NCBI GenBank assembly: GCA_030062745.1
Contig: CP099849.1
Span: forward strand, 10,080,144 to 10,144,143
Source: Capitulum mitella
Taxonomy: Eukaryota > Arthropoda > Thecostraca > Pollicipedomorpha > Pollicipedidae
Reading direction: 5' to 3'
DNA length: 64,000 nucleotides
Below are positions 36,250 to 48,203 of the stretch, piece after piece (position 1 is the first letter of the stretch; each line of letters begins with the position of its first letter). The notes under the pieces are model-generated. The model was not told the origin of the DNA. It saw nothing but the letters and a program-made list of their open reading frames with translations, and searched no databases. Both the position numbers and the translations under genes were made by a program.

Positions 36250-37050
36250 AAATCGAAAACTGATTTTGCGTACACTTGTTTGCAATTATTTTCAAAATCG
36301 AAAGATGGAATATATATGCCTTGTTTGGGCTTGTCTTCTATATCTTCGATATCTTCTACTTGTGGTTTCAGTTTCAGTCGATATTAAAGTCAAGTGATGG
36401 AACTATAGCCTAAATTGTTTACCAGGATGACCACATAACACAACGGCCATAAACAGGATAATGCCTGCAACAACCCAAATAACTGGGATTCTCAAATTCT
36501 CAAATCTAAATTCTCAGACACTATGAAATGAGTCCAAGGTCATTATACATGACATTGGAGCCATCGAAGGTCATCTGAGGTGAAAAGCTCAGACACCGAA
36601 CTAATGAAAATGCAACTGTGACAGTTACCGTTTTATTTGCTCCTGGCACTACTAATGCCAACATTATGCAATCAATGCAAAACAATTTGTACTCGTGGAG
36701 CATCAAATGAGAAGTATAAAGTTCTCCTTCCTCTTTTCAAGCCCTGGCAAAGCATGCCATATTTGCCAAAATTCTAAACACGCTGCCCAAAGGAAGAACT
36801 CCCATAAACATGCTCTCATTTCATGCCAATTACATCACAATCGTTCCATATACATCGGAATTGCAACTAGTCCCAAAAATGTGACCGTTCCCGACTTTTT
36901 TGATGTCCTGCACACACCCTTTAGAATATTTTTAAAATATATTCTTTTCCAAAAATGTAGTTTACGTCATGGCGAATCCAAACACGATCAAATCGGACGA
37001 ATGGTTCGAGAGATTTTGAAGAGGGGAGGGAGGCGGGGATGGGAAGAAGC
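36250..37050 (+). mobile_element. F1-related MITE, degenerate
   Basis: The interior aligns with 26.3-27.05 kb: GTGACAGTTACCGTTTT, TGCCAACATTATGCAA and AAAAATGTAGTTTACGTCA have close F1 equivalents. Termini are not recognisable. It is repeated in block B at about 53.02-53.83 kb. Confidence 0.6.
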
Positions 37051-38071
37051 CACCATACAAGAAGTGTCCATAGACGAGGATACGAGAACTGAGATAACCT
37101 AAGCTATTGTTTAAGGCTGCAACATTACAGCTTTGGGACGATATTATAAATGGCCCGATGACACCGGGAACTCTCGTTAGACATGGAGTTGAACATAATT
37201 TCGACAGTCTGTTTTTTAGGAGTACCGGAAGGAACTTTGTCTCTTCTCCGCAGGTCTACTTCATGAAGTATTCCGTGTTTGGCCAGTTTTCTGTGTTTGC
37301 CGAAACGGAGGAACTGGGCCTTCGAGTGGTACTGAATGCCCGCCAGGAGGAAAATTATTTTCGTAACAAGTATTAATTGCTGCACCACATACTGTCGAAA
37401 TCGAAGAGATCATCAATATCTGTTGGAACTGCTCTAAGCCCCTGGTGAACGACTGCTAACTTCTGTGAAATAAACAGTGTTGTCTTGGTAGTGCGTACTT
37501 CGTGATGTGAGCTTACAGTCGTCTATTCCTGAGTGAAGACCAGAATTCTAATCTAACACACTGTTGGGTGTAGATGCAAGCTGTACGTGACAAATGATAT
37601 TTGAAATGAATTTCACGAACATCCATCTTGGCCTGACAAACCTTGAATGAAGGACGATTTTTGCATTGTCTTCTTTATACCCTGAAAATACAGTAAAACC
37701 TCAACAATATTTTGCCGGAAGGGCGAAGGTCTTCTTCAGATATGGTAGGGCCCATGCTCAACTAACGAACATGAAACCGGTACTTCTCCAGACCGAGAGA
37801 CACGGAATGCCGCAGCATTTAGTAAAGATGCGTTTGGTTCCTGACTGCCCATTACTTAGCCCATTAGTCTGACTGCCCACTACCCGCAGCCCACTGTTTC
37901 CACACCTTCCTTGGATACTTTGCATGACCGAATATGTTCTGCGACAGACTGCAGAGCTCGTCCCTGAACTGGCACATCCCACAGTCGATTCTGCAATGCT
38001 CCACTGCCTCGCACCATTGTTTCCCTCATATCGGTAATGGGTCACAAAGTCAGTCTCAACCACGCCCACAC

Positions 38072-38138
38072 CAATGTCAGGGTCACCGCACCTCCGGCAC
38101 GGATAAAACCGGCTGACCGTCACATTCTGGCACCACAC
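38072..38138 (+). promoter_or_regulatory. Core promoter of cuticle gene 4
   Basis: CCAAT (38071-38075), TCAGGGTCA (38077-38085), ATAAAA (38103-38108). The initiator region reads CCACACTC instead of CCAGTC. Gene 8 has the same promoter type. Confidence 0.6.
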
Positions 38139-38166
38139 TCTCCTGCCTGCTCTACACTCCACAGCC

Positions 38167-39121
38167 ATGAAGGTAGGAGAGCGCTTCACCATTGTGGCGA
38201 CCGACTCAGCATGGAAATACATACTCAGATTTATGATTCAGCATGAAGTGGTATTACATAAGCGGTGGGAGGATTGTAGGGTTTTATATGGCTTTTTGCC
38301 ACTAATGGTCTCATAAACTGACATGCTTTGGTCGATCGTGCTGTAAAGAGCTTCCAGTTTTAGGTTGCAGCGCCCAGTTATTCACTGGAACGATTTGATT
38401 AAAGATAGATCGAAAACATAAGACTAAAAATGTGAACTAAAAGAAAGATCTTTCCGTTTTAAGCAGATCAAATCTTCAAGCCATGTACATTCACCGAGGA
38501 TCCCCGTATGTTCACCGAGTATCCCTGTAGAATCACATTCCGCTTATAGTTCGATCTTGTTACCATTGAGTGAATCTCGGAATCCTCGGGTTTCTCTCTC
38601 ATTATCGGACCGCTCCTTACCGGCGCTCGTGGTGTGCGCCAGGAGTCAGATATGCTGTGGTTGAGTCCCGGGGTGACCTCTAACAGCGCCGGTGACCTCG
38701 GCAGGTTCTGATCGTCGCCGCCCTGGTGGCCGCCGCCGCCGCCGCCGACAGCTACCGCCCGCGGCCGGCCTACCAGCAGCCCAGCTACCACCAGCCGACC
38801 TACAAGGAGCCCGACCACTACCACCAGCCGTACCAGTTCGACTACGCCGTCAACGACCACTACTCGGGTGCCGTGTTCTCGCAGAACGAGAACAGCGACG
38901 CCAAGAACGTCAACGGCTACTACTCGGTGGCTCTGCCCGACGGCCGCACCCAGCACGTCAAGTACGTCGCCGACCACGACGGCTACGGCGGCTACAACGC
39001 CGAGGTCACCTACGACGGCGAGGCACGCTATGACGAGCACAAGCCCAGCTACCACGCGGCTCCCGCTTACAAGCCGGCTCCCTCCTATGCCCCTGCCCCT
39101 TCCTACAAGTCTCGCTACTAA
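38167..39121 (+). CDS. RR-2 cuticle protein, gene 4 of 8 (chimeric)
   Basis: Exons 38167-38172 and 38705-39121; 532-bp intron; 140 residues. The promoter, intron and most of exon 2, up to Glu113-His114, match gene 8. The last ~80 coding bases, TAA stop context, 3' UTR with AATAAA (39210-39215) and downstream DNA match genes 1 and 5. The gene therefore looks like the product of an unequal crossover within exon 2, between about 39035 and 39060. The encoded protein is intact: signal peptide 1-16, RR-2 about 45-108, AP(A/S)Y tail. Confidence 0.93.
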
Positions 39122-40072
39122 GTGACTGTGATTCTGCCCGCCAGTGTGTATTTAAATGAGTGTTCGTTTGAAGTGAGTGCCTGCAGACTTCGTGTACAAT
39201 GTTGAATTGAATAAATCAGTTTCTTGTGCAGTTCGATGCATGGTATTGTTCGCTGTTATTACTAAACGATTTAAAGTAATCGTCGGAAACGGTGAAACGG
39301 CGGAGACGACACTCTCGAATTATACATAGACAACATAATATGAAGCTCAAGCATTTTAGATGAAACTGGAAAGTTTTTAAAAAATGAAGTTATTGCTTGG
39401 CAAAAACTGCATGATTTAATATGCAGTGGCGAGCGAGGCGTCAGACAAGTTAAGGCTGTGCGGATGAATTCTTTTTTCAATAATAGTAATATGCATTCGG
39501 TGTGCAGCCTCGTAATGAAGCTCCTAGCGAAGTGTTTGGGGCCAAATGTTTCACTCATCCTGAGGTGCAGAGGCTCCCAACTGACCGGAGATTTATATAT
39601 GTCATTAAATTCAAAACTGTTTGTACCACAGTAATCCTGAAAGCACCATTGCATTTTAATGTTATTAATTTATTCATTGATATATTTGATTATTTAATTT
39701 ATTTTATATATTTATTTAATTGTTATTTGATATATCTAATTTCATTTCTTATTTTAATGTTATTCGTTTTTGTTTAATGGAAAACATTCATAATAGGATT
39801 TCAATGTCTGCATAAATGCTCGAGGAACACAGGCTTATTTTTAAGGTAAAGATATCGATATTTATGCCGGAGGAACTCGCTTTTGTAAGGTTTTTCATGG
39901 TAATAACACTCCTTCATTTCAGGTTTTGAAACCAGTAATCATATCTAACCAGTATAACAACTTTGTGGGCTCATTTCCTATTTACTTTATTGTTTATTTT
40001 CTCCTTAGATCCCGTTCGAAAATTGTGCAAAGAGAACACCGAGACAGCGTGCTCTTCTTCCGCCGGATTTAA

Positions 40073-41269
40073 CCCACGCCCGACTGCGGGTCAGAGTCAT
40101 GCACGCCCGACTGGGGGGTATGGCTCCCCATTAACTCCCGAACAGTTGTTCGTACGATACAAATAACCACATCGTTGGAAAGCTTGTGACAAGTAGAGCT
40201 CAAAACTGACCTCATTTTTAGTTTTGGATAACATGTAAGGCATCTCCGCCTTATGCAGCTACGCCTGCATGAGACCAAGAAACAGACCTGGATCTCAAAG
40301 GCTGTGACTAATAAAGTCTAGATAAAGATACCAGCGGACAGATAAAAGTCCCCAGATGCCGACGCACGCCTATTTTCTCAGACTTGTTTAATGTGTACAT
40401 GGAAACGTTGAGTTAAAGACACGGTGATTTTCGCAATGCTGCACGGCGGGCGCCGCCGACGAAGGCGGAATGATATTAACGGGAACTAATTTTAGCGTTC
40501 TTTTATGTTCGCAAGACATGCCATTCTCAGTGTTGTTTCTTCATCCAGTTGGTTCTTGGGATGATTTCTCGTGCTCAAATTTGGAAAAAACTCATTAGTT
40601 ATCAATCTACACAACTAGCGGAGGTTTATTCGCGAAAGTATGTTTATTTCCAAAGTAAGCAAGTTTTTGGGACTTTTTCAACTTTTTGGTATTAGCTGCA
40701 GCTGAGCGAGGCAGTTCAGTCATTTTCAATCCGATCTGAGCCATTCATCGCCGATTTTGAAGGCAGTGCATTTTGACTCATAACAGTTATTCGTGACCTG
40801 ACCTTAGGTCAGTGGTTGGAGGTCGTTGAAACTTTGCCCACTGACGGAAACTTGATGTTTGGATCTCCCCACACTCAAATTGTTTTCAAAAATTCCTTCC
40901 GTTTAAAAAAAAGACGAATTATGTTGAAAACGGGCTTGACCTCAGGTCAGTGACCCGTACATTTCTGAAAAATTTGAGATAGCATATTTGTTGTACATTT
41001 AAAAATTTCTAACCTTAGACGGGTTTATTCTGATATTGTGTTTTGCAAAAAAGTTACAGGGCGCCAAATTTTTTTGGACATAAGTCCATTTGACATGACC
41101 TGGGTCAAACACCTTAGTTAACCTGAGGACAAAAATTGGCTGCAAGGTGTAAAAATGATTAAGCTAAAGGTACACCAAGTTTCGTGGAGCTGCGTTTGTT
41201 TGTTCTCTCGCAGTCTCAAAATCCAAAGGGGGGGGGCGGTGAACGGCCCCGCCCCCAGTCGGGGGCGGG
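40073..41269 (+). mobile_element. F2 MITE copy B, upstream of gene 5
   Basis: Termini CCCACGCCCGACTG and CAGTCGGGGGCGGG with TTAA at 40069-40072 and 41270-41273; 1197 bp. It contains the unoccupied TTAA equivalent to the F1 insertion site. Flanks match copies A and C, so all three descend from one insertion. Confidence 0.9.
40944..40956. promoter_or_regulatory. EcRE-like IR-1 in F2 copy B
   Basis: AGGTCA-G-TGACCC, about 655 bp upstream of the probable start of gene 5. Confidence 0.45.
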
Positions 41270-41536
41270 TTAATATCATTTCGATTCGGGAATGCTACAT
41301 CATTTAGCAAGGCCACATACGGTCTCAGGCTGTCCAGTGATTTCACACCTCCTTATGGATTCTCATCACGACCGATTATTTTCTGCGAAAGGCACATCGC
41401 TAGACTCGCAGTTACCACAACCCCTTCTGTAATCCTCCACGGTCTCGCGCCCCCTGCTGGCCCGCTGTCCTGGGCGCGGATCCTTTCTCTTATATCGGTA
41501 GTGGGTCACAAAGTCAGTCTCAGCCTCGCCGACACC

Positions 41537-41603
41537 AATGCCAGGGTCACCGCACCTTCGGCACGGATAAAACTGGCAGACTGACACACCACGGCACCAG
41601 TCT
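41537..41603 (+). promoter_or_regulatory. Core promoter of cuticle gene 5
   Basis: CCAAT (41535-41539), CCAGGGTCA (41541-41549), ATAAAA (41567-41572), CCAGTC near 41597. Confidence 0.6.
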
Positions 41604-41628
41604 CCTGCCTGCTCCACACTCCACAGCC

Positions 41629-42651
41629 ATGAAGGTAGGAGAGCGTTTCACCTGTATGGCAATCGAGCCGGCGTGCCGGCATAGAAATTCGTACTCAGAT
41701 CAATGATTTAGCATGAACTGGTATTACGTAAGCGGTGGAAGGGCTCCAACGTTCGAAATGGCCTTTTGGCACTGATGGTCTCATTATTTCCAGGCAGGGG
41801 CGGCTTACCAAAGTGCTTACCATGCTCGTCTTGTGGCCGAAAGGCCCTTGGTTCGATTCCGGGTGATAGCGGCATTTCGCCGTCCCTTGCGACAACCGTC
41901 GTGAGTGTCTGCGTCACGAAGTAACCCTGTAGGTCGATAGCGTTGTTCAGTAACCCAGCAACCAACTAGCCAACAGATTCACAATCTTTGGTTGGAGGTG
42001 CTTTGGGTTGCAGCGCCCGCTACTTCAGCAACTAAACGGCAGGACCAGGATCCCTGTACAATATTTACCTTCCGTATATAGACCGATCGTTTTACACTGA
42101 ATGGACCTTGAAGTCCTCCAATTTTTCTAAGAAACCGAACCGCTCTTTACCGGCGCCCGTAGTCTGTACCGGGAATCAGACCTGCTGTGACCCAGTCCCG
42201 GGGTGACCTCTAACAGCGCCGGTGACCTCGGCAGGTTCTGATCGTCGCCACTCTGGTGGCCGCCGCCGCCGCCGCCGACAGCTACCGCCCGCGGCCGGCC
42301 TACCAGCAGCCCAGCTACCACCAGCCGACCTACAAGGAGCCCGACCACTACCGCCAGCCGTACCAGTTCGACTACGCCGTCAACGACCACTACTCGGGTG
42401 CCGTGTTCTCGCAGAACGAGAACAGCGACGCCAAGAGCGTCAACGGCTACTACTCGGTGGCTCTGCCCGACGGCCGCACCCAGCACGTCAAGTACGTCGC
42501 CGACCACGACGGCTACGGCGGCTACAACGCCGAGGTCACCTACGACGGCGAGGCGCGCTATGACGATCACAAGCCCAGCTACCACGCGGCTCCCGCTTAC
42601 AAGCCGGCTCCCTCCTATGCCCCTGCCCCTTCCTACAAGTCTCGCTACTAA
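41629..42651 (+). CDS. RR-2 cuticle protein, gene 5 of 8 (chimeric)
   Basis: Exons 41629-41634 and 42235-42651; 600-bp intron; 140 residues. Promoter, SINE-bearing intron and the start of exon 2 (Thr8, Arg42) match gene 6. The end of exon 2 with TAA, the 3' UTR with AATAAA (42740-42745) and the downstream DNA match gene 4. It is thus a second crossover product and the extra unit of block B. It alone has Ser70 in place of Asn. Confidence 0.93.
41792..41950 (+). mobile_element. tRNA-derived SINE in gene 5 intron
   Basis: Same insertion as in gene 2. B box GGTTCGATTCC is intact; the A box reads TTACCAAAGTGCTTACC. Confidence 0.7.
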
Positions 42652-43603
42652 GTGACTGTGATTCTGCCCGCCAGTGTGTATTTAAATGAGTGTTCGTTTG
42701 AAGTGAGTGCCTGCAGACTTCGTGTACAATGTTGAATTGAATAAATCAGTTTCTTGTGCAGTTCGATGCATGGTATTGTTCGCTGTTATTACTAAACGAT
42801 TTAAAGTAATCGTCGGAAACGGTGAAACGGCGGAGACGACACTCTCGAATTATACATAGACTACATAATATGAAGCTCAAATATTTTAGATGAAACTGGA
42901 AAGTTTTTAAAAAATAAAGTTATCGCTTGGCGAAACCTGCATGATTTAATATGCAGTGGCGAGCGAGGCGTCAAACAAGTTAAGGCTGTGCTGATGAATT
43001 CTTTTTTCAATTATAGTAATATGCATTCGGTGTGCAGCCTCGTAATGAAGCTCCTAGCGAAGTGTTTGGGGCCAAATGTTTCACTCATCCTGAGGTGCAG
43101 AGGCTCCCAACTGACCGGAGATTTATATATGTCATTAAATTCAAAACTGTTTGTACCACAGTAATCCTGAAAGCACCATTGCATTTTAATGTTATTAATT
43201 TACTCATTAATATATTTGATTATTTAATTTGTTTTATATATTTATTTAATTGTTATCTGATATATCTAATTTCATTTCTTATTTTAATGTTATTCGTTTT
43301 TGTTTAATGGAAAACATTCATAATAGGATTTCACTGTCTGCATAAATGTTCGAGGAACAAAGGCTTATTTTTAACGTAAAGACATCGATATTCATGCCGG
43401 AGGAACTCGCTTTTTTAAACTTTTTCATGGTAACCAACACTCCTTTATTTGAGGTTTTGAAACCAGTAATCATATCTAACCAGTATAACAACTTTTTGGG
43501 CTCATTTCCTATTTACTTTAATGTTTATTTTCTCCTTAGATCCCGTTCGAAAATTGTGCAGAGAGAACACCGAGACAGCGTGCTCTTCTTCCGCCGGTTT
43601 TAA

Positions 43604-44803
43604 CCCGCGCCCGACTGTGGGTCAGAGTCATGCACGCCCGACTGGGGGGCATGGCTCCCCCATTAACTCCCGAACAGTTGGTCTTACGATACAAATAACC
43701 ACATCGTTGGAAAGCTTGTGACAAGTAGAGTTCAAAACTGACCTCATTTTTAGTTTTGGATAACATGTAAGGCATCTCCGCCTTATGCAGCTACGCCTGC
43801 ATGAGACCAAGAAACAGACCTGGATCTCAAAGGCTGTGACTAATAAAGTCTAGATAAAGATACCAGCGGACAGATAAAAGTCCCCAGATGCCGTCGCACG
43901 CCCATTTTCTCAGATTTGTTTAATGTGTACATGAAAACGTTGAGTTAAAGACACGGTGATTTTCGCAATGCTGCACGGCGGGCGCCGCCGACGAAGGCGG
44001 AATGATATTAACGGGAACTAATTTTAGCGTTCTTTTATGTTCGTCAGACATGCCATTCTCAGTGTTGTTTCTTCATCCAGTTGGTTCTTGGGATGATTTC
44101 TCGTGCTCAAATTTGGAAAAAACTCATTAGTTATCAATCTACACAACTAGCGGAGGTTTATTCGCGAAAGTATGTTTATTTCCAAAGTAAGCAAGTTTTT
44201 GGGACTTTTTCAACTTTTTGGTATTAGCTGCAGCTGAGCGAGCCAGTTCAGTCATTTTCGACCCGATCTGAGCCATTCATCGCCGATTTTGAAGGCAGTG
44301 CATTTTGACTCATAACAGTTATTCGTGACCTGACCTTAGGTCAGTGGTTGGAGGTCGTTGAAACGTTGCCCACTGACGGAAACTTGATGTCTGGATCCCC
44401 CCACATTCAAACTGTTTTCAAAAATTCCGTCCGTTTTAAAAAAAAGACGAATTATGTTGAAAACGGGCTTGACCTCAGGTCAGTGACCCGTACATTTCTG
44501 AAAAATTTGAGATAACATATTTGTTGTACATTTAAAAATTTCTAACCTTAGACGGGTTTATTCTGATATTGTGTTTTGCAAAAAAGTTACAGGGCGCTAA
44601 AATTTTTTGGACATAAGTCCATTTGACATGACCTGGGTCAAACACCTTGGTTAACCTGAGGACAAAAATTGGCTGCAAGGTGTAAAAATGATTAAGCTAA
44701 AGGTACACCAAGTTTCGTGGAGCTGCGTTTGTTTGTTCTCTCGCAGTCTCAAAATCTAAAGGGGGGGGGGCGGTGAACGGCCCCGCCCCCAGTCGGGGGC
44801 GGG
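43604..44803 (+). mobile_element. F2 MITE copy C, upstream of gene 6
   Basis: CCCGCGCCCGACTG to CAGTCGGGGGCGGG, TTAA at 43600-43603 and 44804-44807; 1200 bp. Unoccupied F1 target site. Confidence 0.9.
44477..44489. promoter_or_regulatory. EcRE-like IR-1 in F2 copy C
   Basis: AGGTCA-G-TGACCC, about 655 bp upstream of the probable start of gene 6. Confidence 0.45.
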
Positions 44804-45069
44804 TTAATATCATTTCGATTCGGGAATGCTACATCATTTAGCAAGGCCACATACGGTCTCAGGCTGTCCAGTGATTTCACACCTCCTTATGGATTCTCAT
44901 CACGACCGATTATTTTCTGCGAAAGGCACATCGCTAGACTCGCAGTTACCACAGCCCCTTCTGTAATCCTCCACGGTTTCGCGCCCCCTGCTGGCCCACT
45001 GTCCTGGGCGCGGATCCTTTCTCTTATATCGGTAGTGGGTCACAAAGTCAGTCTCAGCCTCGCCCACAC

Positions 45070-45137
45070 CAATGCCAGGGTCACCGCACCTTCGGCACGG
45101 ATAAAACTGGCAGACCGACACACCACGGCACCAGTCT
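45070..45137 (+). promoter_or_regulatory. Core promoter of cuticle gene 6
   Basis: CCAAT (45069-45073), CCAGGGTCA (45075-45083), ATAAAA (45101-45106), CCAGTC near 45131. Confidence 0.6.
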
Positions 45138-45162
45138 CCTGCCTGCTCCACACTCCACAGCC

Positions 45163-46184
45163 ATGAAGGTAAGAGAGCGTTTCACCTGTGTGGCGACCGA
45201 GCCGGCGTGCCGGCATAGAAATTCGTACTCAGACCAATGATTCAGCATGAACTGGTATTACATAAGCGGTGGAAGGGCTCTTGGGTTCTATATGGCCTTT
45301 TGGCACTGATGGTCTCATTATTTCCAGGCGGGGGCGGCTTAGGGAAGTGATTACCGTGCTCGCCTTGTGGCCGAAAGGCCCTCGGTTTGAGTCCGGGTAA
45401 TAGCGGCATTTCGCCGTCCCTTGCGACAGTCGTCGTGAGTGTCTGCGTCACGAAGCAACCCTGTCAGTCGATAGTGTTGTTCAGTAACCCAACAACCAAC
45501 CAGCCAACAAATTCACAATCTTTGGATGGACGTGCTTTGGGTTGCAGCGCCCGCTACTTCAGCAACTAAACGGCAGGCAGGATCTCTGCATAATATTCAC
45601 CTTCCGTATATAGACCGGTCGTTTTCACTCTGAATGGACCTTGAAGTCCTCCAATTTTTCTAAGAAACCGAACCGCTCTTTACCGGCGCCCGTAGTCTGT
45701 ACCGGGAATCAGACCTGCTGTGACCCAGTCCCGGGGTGACCTCTAACAGCGCCGGTGACCTCGGCAGGTTCTGATCGTCGCCACTCTGGTGGCCGCCGCC
45801 GCCGCCGCCGACAGCTACCGCCCGCGGCCGGCCTACCAGCAGCCCAGCTACCACCAGCCGACCTACAAGGAGCCCGACCACTACCGCCAGCCGTACCAGT
45901 TCGACTACGCCGTCAACGACCACTACTCGGGTGCCGTGTTCTCGCAGAACGAGAACAGCGACGCCAAGAACGTCAACGGCTACTACTCGGTGGCTCTGCC
46001 CGACGGCCGCACCCAGCACGTCAAGTACGTCGCCGACCACGACGGCTACGGCGGCTACAACGCCGAGGTCACCTACGACGGCGAGGCGCGCTATGACGAT
46101 CACAAGCCCAGCTACCACGCGGCTCCCGCTTACAAGCCGGCCCCCTCCTATGCCCCTGCCCCCTCCTACAAGTCCCGCTACTGA
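45163..46184 (+). CDS. RR-2 cuticle protein, gene 6 of 8
   Basis: Exons 45163-45168 and 45768-46184; 599-bp intron; 140 residues. The donor is GTAAGA where the other seven intact copies have GTAGGA or GTGGGA. Thr8 and Arg42 are shared with gene 5. It lacks the Leu33 and Val109 of its block A counterpart, gene 2. The tail ends YKSRY. The poly(A) signal is probably AATACA (46273-46278). The intron contains the SINE. Confidence 0.93.
45328..45485 (+). mobile_element. tRNA-derived SINE in gene 6 intron
   Basis: Third copy of the same insertion. The B box has decayed to GGTTTGAGTCC. Confidence 0.65.
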
Positions 46185-47992
46185 GTGATTGTGATTCTGC
46201 CCGCCAGTGCGTATTTAATAGAGCGTTTGTTTGATATGAGTGGCTGCAAACTCCGGATACAATGCTGCTTTGAATACATACAGGGAACGTTAGTGAGTTT
46301 CTTTTGCTGTTAGATGCATGGTATCGTTCGTTGTCATTGCTGAACGATTGAAAGTAATCGTCCGAAACCGTTGAACGGCGAGAACATAACCTTGGAACGA
46401 TACCTGATGAATGGAATATTGAAGCTGAAGGGTTTTAGATGACACTGTAAAATCATTAAATGATGAAGCTATCGCTTGGTGAAAACCATATGACTTGATA
46501 TGCAGTGACGGGCAAGGTGCCACACGAGTTACGGCCGTGTTGTTCAATTTTTATCTGCCTCTTGTATTAATATTCTTTCGGTGTGCGGCATCACTTGTAA
46601 TGAGTTCCCTAGCAAAGTGTTTCGAACCACATGTTTCACTAACCTTGGTCGTAGACACCCTTAGGAAATGTATGGTCAATGCCATTTTAACTAAAAAATC
46701 CATGGTGCTGCTCCCTTCTGGTTTGGTTACAGCCATTACAGTAACTACAGGACTGTTTGAGTTGCATACTAGAACACCGTGAAATAGAAACCATTACGAG
46801 AATTATTTTATTTTTCCTCATCATATTCGTTTAATACTTAGAAAAGAAAAAAAAACATAGGAAAATCACGAAAGACACAGCACTGACCGCACATTTTTCT
46901 GAAAAGACCGTTGTTTTTATGTCAATGAAATGTTTGATGTGTAAATAAACTTTTTCTGAGTGCCCTTGAATAATCCAATACTTTCGTTTGAAAACACGTA
47001 GCACGGGAATCCTAAAAGCACCGTTGGCCTTGCTTTCGTTTCATATACTATTAAACGAAAGCATTCAAAATGCTCTCGTTTAAATGCCTTTAAATTTTTA
47101 AATTTCCCGAACTAAATTGAAAGTACCATTTTAGGCTACAACAAAGCGATTTCACTTTTGGAAATTCTATAAAGTAGCTAGACACAAGCAGAGGTTTTCC
47201 TTGATATCTAGGATGATATGGTTTTGACAGAGCGTTTACTTTGATCGCGGGGTATAGCTTTTAGCAAATATGTTTCGTCGCCTCAGGTCTGTTTCATAAA
47301 AAAACGCATTATGTATGTTCGGCAAGTTTTTGGTGCCTGCTTAGCTGGAGAAACTTCGTCCTAGAGACACTGTATTGCGTTTCCGCCAGAACAATATAGT
47401 TTTAATTTCCAACATCCAGGTCCATTTTTACCAGCACTACACCTAAAGCCATCAAAAATGAAGCAGGTGTCGATATCGATTAAATCTGTCCTGAATCCCT
47501 GCTGCAAGTATGCAAACTTCCAGGCGTGCCTAACATTGCCTTGATTTGACTATGCATTCTTTGAGAGATAACCAAACAGTCGGGTATTCCTAAATATGGT
47601 ACAACCAAAATGCTAATGAACACACTGTTGTATATAAATGCGGCCTGCAGTGGCAAAAAAATTCTTAAAACCCATTCTAAAAATGCGTACGTTGGTGTTA
47701 CAAAGCCTAGTTCCGGAAAGTTTTTCACGTTATCTTCATTGTACAAGTATCATGTAACAAACTGCAGCCAGCAGAGAGAAGCTTTCGATCCGATACTTTT
47801 GGGACCCAAAATGAACTATCGGATGGCCGTTTCTGCCGTTTATCGGATCGGTCGTTCCTGGAAATCCACGGATACGGACTTCAGCTAATTTCAGTTTAGT
47901 TCAGACTAGAAGATAATCTTTTAGCAAAGCCACGTTAGATCTTTGACTGTCCAGCCGTCACAAGTCTCTTGCCAGTTCCACACTCGACATTC

Positions 47993-48203
47993 ATGAAGGT
48001 TGGAGGGTGCTTCACAGATGTGGCGGGTCAGCCGGCTTAGACATAGTGGCGCAGCACTGTGGTTCAATATGAACTGATCTCAGGTAAATGGTGGTCTGTT
48101 GGCTGAATGGCTGTTTGATACTCAAATTAGCTTTTTTATTGCCCTTAAGCGATCCAAAAGTTTTGTGCCACGACATGTGGTAGCACGAAAACTTTAAAAG
48201 CAC
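47993..48203 (+). pseudogene. Broken cuticle gene copy, exon 1 only (block B)
   Basis: ATGAAG|GTTGG at 47993-48001. It has the same promoter and exon 2 loss as the copy at 31200, its block A counterpart. Confidence 0.75.

Larger units (their letters stand above)
24590..39100 (+). repeat. Array block A (tandem segmental duplication)
   Basis: Runs from the 3' end of gene 1 to the 3' end of gene 4 and matches block B in gene order, intron types, MITEs and pseudogenes. It is about 14.5 kb long, including the 1.2 kb nested F1 MITE that block B lacks. Without that insertion both blocks reduce to about 13.3 kb. Non-coding divergence between blocks looks like a few percent or less by eye. Edges are approximate because they fall in near-identical exon 2 sequence. 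Confidence 0.85.

Noticed and set aside
37758-38222. 154-residue minus-strand frame repeated at 54531-54995
   Set aside because: It covers the promoter and leader of genes 4 and 8 in antisense. Its repetition follows from the block duplication, not from coding constraint.
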